Below are positions 18,054-25,886 of a stretch of 64,000 nucleotides of DNA, piece after piece. The notes below the pieces were generated by a model. The model searched no databases and was not told where the DNA came from. It was given only the letters and a program-made list of their open reading frames with translations. Positions within the stretch are counted from its first letter, which is position 1. Every line of letters begins with the position of its first letter. The position numbers and the translations under genes were made by a program. This stretch comes from Sphingomonas abaci (lineage in GTDB: Bacteria > Pseudomonadota > Alphaproteobacteria > Sphingomonadales > Sphingomonadaceae). Location of the stretch: NCBI RefSeq assembly GCF_014199625.1, contig NZ_JACHNY010000001.1, positions 930,001 to 994,000 on the forward strand, written 5' to 3'.

Positions 18054-19340
18054 TCAGGCCGCTGCGCGCGCCGTGGACGCGGTACAGGCGACCGGGCAAC
18101 CGGAATTGGGCGCGACGGGCATGGCACCAAAGGTCCAGCCCTCCGGGCGCAATGCGTTGATGAAGACCTGCTGGTCGGCGAGGGCCGGCCCCTCGGGCCC
18201 GAGCGATCGGAGCCAGCGGGCGACGAGGAGTAGGCCCGACAGGAGCGAGACGAACGCGGCGGTCGGGATGGGCCCGGTCGGCGTCGCTGCGGCGGGGTGA
18301 AGGCACCCGACACAAGGCTGGCTTGGTGAGTGCGACGAGACCAACACGGCAAAGCCTTCGGTCGCTCCAACTCCCAGCCAGTTTGGTCCTGCTGCCTGCA
18401 CGGCCCAGCGTGACGGAATGTCGTCGACGCCCACCAGCACAATAGGCGCTACCGGCATGCCCATGACGTAGCGGACGGGCTCGGGATCGATGGCAACACC
18501 TTTCGCGCGATGTGCGAGGTCCGTCACCTTGGCGATCTCCAGCGCGCTGCGCACCAGCAGCGCGTTCCGATTGAGGTTACTTAGCGCCGAGACATCGTCG
18601 TCGAGCACCCGGCCGCTGCCGACCACCCCCGGTAGCCTGGCCAAAGCGAATAGCGCCGCGTTCGCGATCGCGCCGCCGCTGACGAGGTCAAAGTGCGGGA
18701 GCGAAATAGCCTTCGGCGTGTTCTCCGGCGCCAAGGCGAAGGTGGCGTCTGCGGTTTCCGCATAAAGCTCATCGAAATAGTCGCGGGCGCGGGCATGGTC
18801 GGCGAGCCGCCGCATCGCGATCCGGAATGCCTCCGAGGCGACCAGCACACCGGCGCAGATGCCGCCCAGCGGCCAGTCCGACCCGGACCAACCGGCGCTT
18901 TGCGGCGCGATCCGCCCCCACCAATCGCCCGCGTCGATCGCGATGCGGCGGGTAGACTCGATGCTCGTGGCGACCGTGCCAATCGTGACCGCGAGGTCAT
19001 TATTCGGCGGAGCTCCTCGGGCGATCGAACAGCCGGGCAGCAAGTCCTTGCCGACGGCGACGATGGCGTCGATCAGGCTGCCGGGTTCGAGCGGCGGCTG
19101 CGCACCGATGGTGTCGACGTCTGCGCAGTCGATCCATACCTCATGGCCCGACCTCGCCATGGTGAGTGCTGCGGTGACGAGCGCGGTCTGCCCGGAATGC
19201 GTCGCCATCGCGTCGGCGCCCGCGTGGAGCACCACGCGGACGGAAGTCAGCGCATCGAGCAAGGCTCCGTCAGGGACCGAGGCGTCAAGGTCGGTCCGCA
19301 TGAGGAGGAGGGTGCGCGAAAGTGCTTCGTTGAGTGACAT
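18054..19340 (-). CDS. E1-like (ThiF-fold) ubiquitin-like activating enzyme
   Basis: A 428-residue protein. Residues about 215-300 read as a ThiF/E1 adenylation fold: FDLVSGGAIAN (nucleotide loop), VLDDDV (Asp247-249) and SNLNRN with Arg258. Two cysteine pairs, CVGC (343-346) and CPVAC (415-419), fit the structural zinc of E1 enzymes. The N-terminal 200 residues form a second, diverged alpha/beta region including VRVVLHAGADAM and VWIDCADVD. I see no obvious catalytic Cys between the NLNR motif and the zinc pairs, so it may only adenylate. It is the last gene of the Ubl-JAB-E1 set; its ATG overlaps the JAB stop (TGATG). Presumed substrate: the Gly-Gly end of the triple ubiquitin-like protein. 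Confidence 0.68.
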   Translation of the reverse strand: MSLNEALSRTLLLMRTDLDASVPDGALLDALTSVRVVLHAGADAMATHSGQTALVTAALTMARSGHEVWIDCADVDTIGAQPPLEPGSLIDAIVAVGKDLLPGCSIARGAPPNNDLAVTIGTVATSIESTRRIAIDAGDWWGRIAPQSAGWSGSDWPLGGICAGVLVASEAFRIAMRRLADHARARDYFDELYAETADATFALAPENTPKAISLPHFDLVSGGAIANAALFALARLPGVVGSGRVLDDDVSALSNLNRNALLVRSALEIAKVTDLAHRAKGVAIDPEPVRYVMGMPVAPIVLVGVDDIPSRWAVQAAGPNWLGVGATEGFAVLVSSHSPSQPCVGCLHPAAATPTGPIPTAAFVSLLSGLLLVARWLRSLGPEGPALADQQVFINALRPEGWTFGAMPVAPNSGCPVACTASTARAAA

Positions 19341-19780
19341 CAGACAATCTCCAGATGGTCTTTGATAGGCACTTCGCGCCAACGCCCGTCGTCATCGAGG
19401 CGCGCGAGGAACGCGCTGTCGAATCCGGTTGCGCCGAGTGCGAAGCGGGGGATGACGAGGCTGAGGAAGCCGGGTACCGCGAGGATCGGGAAGGCGTCGT
19501 CGGTCGCCGAGTGGTAGGCGGCGCCAGGGTGGGTGTGCACCTGGACACGGACGCCTTCTCCGGCATCCGCCAGCGATTTCCAGAACGATGTCAGCCAGCT
19601 GTCCTCGAGCGTGAACCCGACGGCGCTGGCGCTGTGCTTGGGATGGACCACGCGGGTCACGCGCTCCGGATCGGACCAGGGTCCGACCCAGAGCGCCTGG
19701 CATTCGCGACGACCGCCTCCGCAGGAGCGGAGGCGGTCGAAGGTCTCGTCAAACACATGCCGTGGCAGAAGTGTCGGCAT
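19340..19780 (-). CDS. JAB/MPN (JAMM) metalloprotease, deubiquitinase-like
   Basis: A 146-residue single-domain JAB protease. The JAMM zinc motif is HTHPGAAYHSATDD: His82-x-His84-Pro, Ser91 and Asp94, with the upstream Glu26 in RECQALWVG. Such proteins cleave isopeptide or peptide bonds after the Gly-Gly of ubiquitin-like proteins, either maturing them or removing them from targets. The ATG at 19780 lies one base after the stop of the ubiquitin-like gene and its own stop overlaps the E1-like start, so the three are co-translated. As the Ubl already ends in Gly-Gly, deconjugation is more likely than maturation. Confidence 0.78.
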   Translation of the reverse strand: MPTLLPRHVFDETFDRLRSCGGGRRECQALWVGPWSDPERVTRVVHPKHSASAVGFTLEDSWLTSFWKSLADAGEGVRVQVHTHPGAAYHSATDDAFPILAVPGFLSLVIPRFALGATGFDSAFLARLDDDGRWREVPIKDHLEIV

Positions 19781-19781
19781 G

Positions 19782-20543
19782 TCAGCCGCCCTGCACCGTG
19801 CGGGGCCGCAGCTGCAGGTGGGCGCCAGGCTGGACGCCCTCCTGCGCGATGGTATGCGTCGGCTCGAGCACCCGTCCCGACCCCGCATCCACCAGGACTA
19901 GGTCACCGCCCGGATTGCCGAATTGCGGCCGCACGGTTTCGATCAGCGCCGCGATCGTCTCGCCTGGCGTCACCCGCACGGTACGGACGATACCGTTGTA
20001 ACTCACCGCGACGTCGAAGCCCGCCGGCGGGTGCGGCGGGCCGGCCACGAAACGCTCCACGCCAGGCTTGGCCAGATCGACCATGCCATCGCGCGGGACC
20101 GGGATATCGGTCCCGCCCGGCACGTCGATGTAGAGCGCCTCGCCCTCCGACAGGTTGGCGAGCGCGTAGAGGTCATGTCCGCTGATGTCGGGTCGGCCCC
20201 AGAGCATGTCGCGCCCGAGCAGGAACGCACGCTGCAGGACGTCGGTGCGGAAGGCCACGACGCGCTCGATGCCGCGGCCGCGAAGGTCGACCGGCTCGTC
20301 GAGGCGGATGTCCTCCATGGCGCCGCCCGGCAGGATCGCGATCAGCGCATACTGCTCGATGTCGCGGACGCCGGCGCACTCCAGGATCTGGCGCCCGACG
20401 GGCACCGGGTCCGCGAACACCAGCTGGCGAAACGTCAGGGCGCCATCGCCATAGTTGAGGCGGTAGTCGGTGGTGTGGTTCAGCTCGACGCCGTCGTCCC
20501 GCATGGGACCGTCGGCGCCGCTCGCGATCTTTTCATAGTCCAT
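19782..20543 (-). CDS. Triple ubiquitin-like (multiubiquitin) protein ending Gly-Gly
   Basis: A 253-residue protein made of three tandem beta-grasp segments. Units 1 (about 25-98) and 2 (about 102-166) are diverged copies of each other, sharing the end pattern (D)xxVDLxxxGVER(F/V)V, as in bacterial multiubiquitin-domain proteins. Unit 3 (about 175-253) reads like ubiquitin itself and ends RPRTVQGG, a free C-terminal Gly-Gly. That is the form needed for adenylation by the nearby E1-like enzyme. It is the first gene of a coupled Ubl-JAB-E1 set, 103 bp after the helicase fusion gene. Two N-terminal units may act as a receptor or scaffold. Confidence 0.75.
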   Translation of the reverse strand: MDYEKIASGADGPMRDDGVELNHTTDYRLNYGDGALTFRQLVFADPVPVGRQILECAGVRDIEQYALIAILPGGAMEDIRLDEPVDLRGRGIERVVAFRTDVLQRAFLLGRDMLWGRPDISGHDLYALANLSEGEALYIDVPGGTDIPVPRDGMVDLAKPGVERFVAGPPHPPAGFDVAVSYNGIVRTVRVTPGETIAALIETVRPQFGNPGGDLVLVDAGSGRVLEPTHTIAQEGVQPGAHLQLRPRTVQGG

Positions 20544-20646
20544 CTTCGAAGCTCCAATGCGAACCCTTCCGGGGGTCCTGCACGGTCAATCGAAGCCACG
20601 TTTTGTATCGGAAAGCGTTGGCTGCCCGTCGGCTCGCAAGCCGTGG

Positions 20647-23600
20647 CTATATAGCCACCGTCGCCGCGCCCGACGGCAATGCATCGCAGATCATCAGCGC
20701 CGGGCAGTTCCCACAGCTACGGGGGCCAGCGTTGTCGAGCTTCGGGAAGGATCCGGCTCGGATGCCCGCTAGTGCTGCTGCGGTAATTCGCTGAAAGTGG
20801 CCTTCAGCGCCTTTTTTGGGAAAAACTGTGGCCCGGCGCCGGTCCGCCAGATTGAGCATTTCGACCCGTGAGCCCGACATGCGCGTCATCGCGCCCACAA
20901 CTGCCGCGCGCACGTCGATCGCTTCCTCCGCTTTGCTACGCTGGTGACCTGTCTTCACGATCCACAGGACGGCTGAGCCATCATCGTCGAGGACCTCGTG
21001 CGTGTCGATTTCAACGAAGTCGACTCCGATGGGGATAGAAACCGTCGCATGGCTGGCGACGGCTAGGGTTCGGCGCTCCCTCCCATAGAACGCGACGAGC
21101 TCGACCGCGAGCTGCACGAAATCGGCGTAATAGCCATGCTCGGAAAGCTCCGGAACGTCGCATGCAGCGCGCGTCAAACGCTCGAGCTCCACCTCACTCG
21201 GCGTGGTCGGACCCATGGCGATGTCGCGACATACCCTCCTTACGATGTCATGCACCAACCCGTAGATGGTGCGGTCGGTCGCTCCGCCTGTGCGTAAGAG
21301 CTGCATATAGAGGAAACGCCTAGGACACTTGCGGTAAGTCTCGATTCTCCATCCTGCGAGGCTGAGCGTCGCCGGCACCCTTATGGGGACGGCAATCGCG
21401 TCCGCAGGAACCGACGGCTCACGCGACGGCGCTGCTTCGCGCGAGGTAAGCCGACCTGCGAGGCGCGCGACGTAGGAGGATTCGGCGCGCGGCTTACGGT
21501 CTTTCTTTTCGGAGCAGCGGTAGAGCCGGAGCCGGTCCCGAGCCCTCGACGTTGCGACGTAGAGCAGGCAATCCTGCTCCTCCTCGTGGCTGATCGCGAG
21601 CTCTTCGGTGACGGAACCTCGGGCGAATTCGATCATGCCGTCCGGTGGAGGACAGGCCGGGCGCCCGTAGTGAGCGGCTTTGGGCATGGTGTCAGCGTTG
21701 AGACCCGGCAGGTGGACGGACGGGAACTCAAGCCCCTTCGCGCCGTGGATCGTCAGGAGGCGGACCGCGTCGATCCCTGAGGCAGCCGCCGGCAGGTGAC
21801 GCAAATCGCGGTCGTCGCCTAAACGAAGCAGGCGCCGGACACGCCGCAGTAATGCCGGGATGGCCGGTTTCTCGCGTGCGCCGACCGCCTTAACGAAGTT
21901 CATGAACTGCCAGACCGCGATCGCCTGGGAGCGGTCCGCAGCGGAGGTTCCCGCCGCGAGGCGCGCTGCGATCGACGACCGATCGAGCAGGATCCCAGCC
22001 AGCGCATACCAGGGGTTACTCGCATATCCGACCTCGGAAAGCGCGTGTGCAAGCGACGCCAGCGGAGCCGCCGCCGACGGACAGAGCGCGGCGGCCTTCT
22101 CGGCGTCCAGCAGCGCGTTTGAGCCGCCTGCGGCGAGGCTCTTGAGCGCGGTCGTCGTCTCGATCACCTGTTGAAGGTCCATACGGAATTCCGGCATGCA
22201 CGCTACGCGCACGAGGCCCGCGCCCCACGGATCGGTGGTCAGCGACAAGAGGCAGAGCAGGTCCTTGATTTCGGGCCGTTCAAAGATGCTGCCAAGAAAG
22301 AGCACCGGAACGCCGAGCGCTTCGAGACCGCGCCCGATGACGGCGAGGCGGTCGTTGCCGGTCACCAGCACACAATGGTCTCGGTAGCGTCCACCCGCCG
22401 CGACGTCGGCGAGGATTTCGTCCGCGATAACGGGAGCGAGAAATGCGTTCTCGCGAACCACGATTAACTCGGGCGTAACACCGGAAGGGCCGCGCACCGA
22501 CTTCAAAGGCTCGAACGGCTGCGGCTCCGGATCGCCTTCGCCTCGGACCGGCGTCATGCCTTGTCCGAGGTGGGTGAACAGTTGCACGACCTCCTCCGTC
22601 GAGCGATAGTTCTCGATCAGGTCTCCATGTTCGGCACCGGGGAAGTCACGGGCGAACAGCGCCATGTTGCGAGAAGAGGCCCCGCGGAAGCGGTAGATCG
22701 ACTGCCGCGCATCACCGACGACCCAGAGTCCCTGGCCGTCGGGCTTCAGCCCCTTTAGCATGCGGACGCTGGCGCGGTTCACGTCCTGGTATTCGTCAAC
22801 GAGGACGTGGGTATACCTGCCCCGGTAATGCGCCTGCGCGGCAGCGTCGTTCTCGAGTAGGTCGACCGCCAACATGACGAGGTCGCCAAAGTCGATGAAG
22901 TTGCCGGCGAGCTTGAGCTTCTCATAATGCGCGTAGAAAACCGCTATCTCGGCCGCCCGCTCGGCGCGCTCGACGGCGGCGGCCCGCGCTTCGCCATCGA
23001 GTTCGTCCGCTGCGTCACGCATAGCCGCAGCGAGCGATGCGTAGCGCGCGCAGTCGCATAGCTCGTCCTGTGCTCGCGATATCGCATCGAGCATGTTTGA
23101 CACGAGGGTCGTCGGGTCCTTCATGTCGCGGTGATGCCGCAGGCCGAGTCGCGGAAGCTCGTCCTCGAGCAATGCGACGGCGCTGGCGCGGTCGAGCAGG
23201 GTCGGCCGGCGGGTCCGGCCGATGCGGTCGCCGAACGCGTGCAATATGTCGAGACCGAAGCCGTGGAAGGTGCCGATCCACATCGCCGCCAGCGCATCGC
23301 CACGCGCACCAGCGATCCGATCGGTTAGTTCGCTGGCGGCCCGGTTAGAGTAGGTGAGAACCAGGATCCGGCGAGGATCGACGCCTTCGGCGAGCAGCGC
23401 CGACACCCGCGCGGTGAGCGTCTGCGTCTTGCCGGTGCCGGGCCCAGCCTCCAGCATATAGGCGCATCCGCGGTGGTCCGCCGCCGCCTGCTGGCGTTGG
23501 TTCAACGGCTTGCGCGGACGCGGCGCCAAATCGGCGGGGGCTTCCGGAAGGAGCAGGGCGTCGAGCATCTGCTGATACACGACCCCCTTTGTCGCGCCGA

Positions 23601-24081
23601 TCCTAGCGGCGATCTTATCGCCGCTCATCCCTTTGCCGAGGTGCAAGTCCTTTACGAAAGGCCGCGGGAGCAGGAGTTCTCGGGCGAACAGGTCCATTTG
23701 CACCTCGCGCCGCTGACGCGGGCCATGGGCGACCACCCGCTCCTCGCCCTCGGGCGCGGCTTCCGACGAGCGCTCCTGATCGGTGTCGCATGCGCCGTCG
23801 CCGTCGCCGAGCAAGGCGTGTCCGAGTTCGTGTGCGATCAGGAAGGCGCGGTCGAAGTCCGTGCCCTCGTCCGTGTAAAGGATGAGGCCAAGCTCCGGGT
23901 CGAATCTCGCCTGAGCGTTTCCCAACTGGGTCGCACCCTTCTGCCTCGGTTCGGCCTCTAAACCCGCGCGCTCGACCTCGCCGAGGACCAACTCGAGCGG
24001 CTTCCACGGATCGACACCTCGGGCAAGAGCGGCGGTGTGCAGGGCCGCCGCCTCCCGCCGCGAGGTCTCGATCGCATCCAT
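20647..24081 (-). CDS. ImmA/IrrE peptidase - UvrD helicase - Cas4/AddB-like nuclease fusion
   Basis: A 1144-residue three-part protein. Residues 1-180: ImmA/IrrE-type zinc peptidase with HELGH (84-88) and a downstream MDLFARELLLP helix supplying the Glu ligand. Residues about 190-830: UvrD/PcrA helicase with AGPGTGKT (212-219), LTYSNRAA, HVLVDEYQD, VVGDARQSIYRFRGA, TIHGAKGLEF and LLYVATSRARDRL. C-terminal region: Cys in YRKCPRRF plus CGNCPALMIC, the 4Fe-4S pattern of AddB/Cas4 nucleases. The expected VDYKTG motif reads WIVKTG, so the catalytic acid may be lost. The start overlaps the HTH gene (TGATG). ImmA/IrrE peptidases usually cleave a repressor, so this could link DNA sensing to regulation. 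Confidence 0.85.
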   Translation of the reverse strand: MDAIETSRREAAALHTAALARGVDPWKPLELVLGEVERAGLEAEPRQKGATQLGNAQARFDPELGLILYTDEGTDFDRAFLIAHELGHALLGDGDGACDTDQERSSEAAPEGEERVVAHGPRQRREVQMDLFARELLLPRPFVKDLHLGKGMSGDKIAARIGATKGVVYQQMLDALLLPEAPADLAPRPRKPLNQRQQAAADHRGCAYMLEAGPGTGKTQTLTARVSALLAEGVDPRRILVLTYSNRAASELTDRIAGARGDALAAMWIGTFHGFGLDILHAFGDRIGRTRRPTLLDRASAVALLEDELPRLGLRHHRDMKDPTTLVSNMLDAISRAQDELCDCARYASLAAAMRDAADELDGEARAAAVERAERAAEIAVFYAHYEKLKLAGNFIDFGDLVMLAVDLLENDAAAQAHYRGRYTHVLVDEYQDVNRASVRMLKGLKPDGQGLWVVGDARQSIYRFRGASSRNMALFARDFPGAEHGDLIENYRSTEEVVQLFTHLGQGMTPVRGEGDPEPQPFEPLKSVRGPSGVTPELIVVRENAFLAPVIADEILADVAAGGRYRDHCVLVTGNDRLAVIGRGLEALGVPVLFLGSIFERPEIKDLLCLLSLTTDPWGAGLVRVACMPEFRMDLQQVIETTTALKSLAAGGSNALLDAEKAAALCPSAAAPLASLAHALSEVGYASNPWYALAGILLDRSSIAARLAAGTSAADRSQAIAVWQFMNFVKAVGAREKPAIPALLRRVRRLLRLGDDRDLRHLPAAASGIDAVRLLTIHGAKGLEFPSVHLPGLNADTMPKAAHYGRPACPPPDGMIEFARGSVTEELAISHEEEQDCLLYVATSRARDRLRLYRCSEKKDRKPRAESSYVARLAGRLTSREAAPSREPSVPADAIAVPIRVPATLSLAGWRIETYRKCPRRFLYMQLLRTGGATDRTIYGLVHDIVRRVCRDIAMGPTTPSEVELERLTRAACDVPELSEHGYYADFVQLAVELVAFYGRERRTLAVASHATVSIPIGVDFVEIDTHEVLDDDGSAVLWIVKTGHQRSKAEEAIDVRAAVVGAMTRMSGSRVEMLNLADRRRATVFPKKGAEGHFQRITAAALAGIRAGSFPKLDNAGPRSCGNCPALMICDALPSGAATVAI

Positions 24082-24650
24082 CAGTCACCGTCCTCCATGA
24101 TCTCGGCTCGTCGCGCGTCGTCCACGCGTGCCTCGATCAGCAACTGTTCGAACGGGACCGGATCCTTCCGCTCAGGTCGAGTCTCGGACTTATAGCTCGC
24201 CTGTGGGGAAGCACCCCCGATGCTCGCGCGCAGTTCGTCCACCGTGCCGTCAAGCGCCGCGGCCAGGCGGGCCAGCCATTTGCGGGGAATGGTGGACCAG
24301 ATCGCCAGTCCGTCCTTCACGGCTCCGATCACCCCGCGCGGCACGCCCATCGTTTTAGAAACCCGACCGTAGTCCGCAGGCCTGAGTTCCGCGAACAGGT
24401 TGCGCACTCCCTCTCGCACCGGCCAAGCCTCGAGGACGCGCGCGACGACGGCATCCATCGATGTCCGCGCGGCGTGGTCGAGCGGCGGCGGCTCGTCGGC
24501 CGGCGCACGGTGCATCTCGTGTGAAAGGTCGATCAGCTCCAGCGAGAATTGCGGATGGCGCTGCAGGTAGGTCGCAAGCGCGCCGTCCTGATGTGCGTCC
24601 ATCATGAAGGCCTCGAGCACGGCATCCAGTGTTGGTTCCTCCGCGCTCAT
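24081..24650 (-). CDS. Predicted HTH regulatory protein (189 aa)
   Basis: A 189-residue protein with a likely helix-turn-helix at residues about 93-135 (YGRVSKTMGVPRGVIGAV, then a TVDELRASI end), similar to XRE-type folds though no canonical match is clear. The N-terminal 60 residues are acidic and helical. It sits between the sigma-like gene (ATGA overlap upstream) and the ImmA/IrrE-UvrD fusion (TGATG overlap downstream). ImmA/IrrE proteases typically pair with XRE repressors, so this is the best candidate substrate of the fused peptidase, or an anti-sigma factor. Both roles are inference. Confidence 0.55.
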   Translation of the reverse strand: MSAEEPTLDAVLEAFMMDAHQDGALATYLQRHPQFSLELIDLSHEMHRAPADEPPPLDHAARTSMDAVVARVLEAWPVREGVRNLFAELRPADYGRVSKTMGVPRGVIGAVKDGLAIWSTIPRKWLARLAAALDGTVDELRASIGGASPQASYKSETRPERKDPVPFEQLLIEARVDDARRAEIMEDGD

Positions 24651-25447
24651 TGTCCTGCGCTCCCGATCGCATCCCGCACGGCCTTCAGTGCCGCCATCTT
24701 GCGGTTGTATAGCGTCTTGGGCTCAAGCCCGAGTATCTTCGCCATCTCTCCTGGCGACACGCCTTCCCTCATCATGGTGAGAATCCTGTTTTGTTCCTTC
24801 GGTAGCGCGTCAATCGCTTCCCACACTCTCGATCGGAAATCCTCGTCATTGCCGCGCGCGATGCCGAACAGGTCTTCCTCAGCCTTGGCCTGCTCCACTT
24901 CGAGATCCACGCGCGGATCGGAGCCATATTCGACGTAGGTGGGCTTCGGCTTGGTGTCGTCCCGCTTCGGCAGGGTGGTCTTGAGTGCATCGGTGCGCAG
25001 GCGTGCGAGTGCGAGGTCGAACACGGCTTCGTAGATGTCGAGCGACTCGTTATAGCCGGACAGGTCCGGGCCGAGCAGCTTGGCGAACCGGTCGATGCCG
25101 TATTCGGCCATGGCGAGTTCGACGGTGGTCAAAGGCGTTCCGCTGCGACCATGCGGCATCTGCGCCCGCACCCGCGCGAGCAGGAGCCGGCACCACCGTT
25201 GGTAGGAACGCTTGTCGCTGCGGCGCGAAGCGCGGCGCATCATGAAGACGAGGCATTCGCCGCGGAGCCAGCCGGGATCGCTCCGCCGCGTGATTGCGGC
25301 GCGTTCGAGCACCTCGCGTTCGGGGAGCCCAAGAAGGCCTGCCAGCAGCCGTTCCGTCTCCGGCTGGCGCGTGTACAGCGTTTGATCCGGCTTGCGCTTG
25401 CGCAGCGGTGGGATGGTCTCGGCGCCGTCCCCATCGTTCTCGGCCAT
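24647..25447 (-). CDS. Sigma-70-family RNA polymerase sigma factor (ECF-like)
   Basis: A 266-residue protein. The last 63 residues are a sigma region-4 domain: AIDALPKEQNRILTMMREG, then SPGEMAKILGLEPKTLYNR, which matches the recognition HTH. The region before it could hold sigma region 2 (RWCRLLLARVRAQM and YEAVFDLALARLR) but is diverged. The ATG at 25447 has GGGAGGA five bases upstream and is preferred over an upstream start at 25489. It leads the coupled operon with the HTH protein and the helicase fusion, so it may direct RNA polymerase to this island's own promoters. A DNA-binding sigma-like protein without core binding is the alternative. Confidence 0.65.
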   Translation of the reverse strand: MAENDGDGAETIPPLRKRKPDQTLYTRQPETERLLAGLLGLPEREVLERAAITRRSDPGWLRGECLVFMMRRASRRSDKRSYQRWCRLLLARVRAQMPHGRSGTPLTTVELAMAEYGIDRFAKLLGPDLSGYNESLDIYEAVFDLALARLRTDALKTTLPKRDDTKPKPTYVEYGSDPRVDLEVEQAKAEEDLFGIARGNDEDFRSRVWEAIDALPKEQNRILTMMREGVSPGEMAKILGLEPKTLYNRKMAALKAVRDAIGSAGQ

Positions 25448-25886
25448 CTTTCCTCCCGTCCGATACTGTGATCCACCCCGGATCGTCACTCAACCGCAAA
25501 CCTCGCCATTGTGGTGGCGACCGCTTTACATGCCTGTCCTGCGGGTAAAGCGATGGTGGCATTTCCGATCGGAAACGAGGACTCGATTATATTCGCTCGC
25601 GGACTTGGGTTCCTGCTTCGTCACGGCCCGGCAAATCAGGCGCGGCACCTATTAGTGGTGACACGCCGCGAAGGAGGACTGATCAAAAAATTTGCGAATA
25701 ACCAGGACAAGCTCGATGCGGTCACCGCAAACGATAGAACCTCGGGCGGCAGTCAGACCACGCCTATCAGGCGCGGGGCGTCAATCCAGGAAGATCGCCG
25801 GACGCCAAAAACTTTATGCCGACGAGGAACATGGATGGCATCCACATTGCTGTCGATTTGCACTCGTTCCAGTCTAATGTTTGCCG
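25448..25886. other. Divergent intergenic region, sigma operon / STAND gene
   Basis: About 440 bp between two divergent transcription units. It must hold promoters for both. A plus-strand frame across much of it (25511-25924) loses protein-like composition in its second half and has no motif, so I do not annotate it. I could not identify a repeated operator by eye. Confidence 0.35.
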
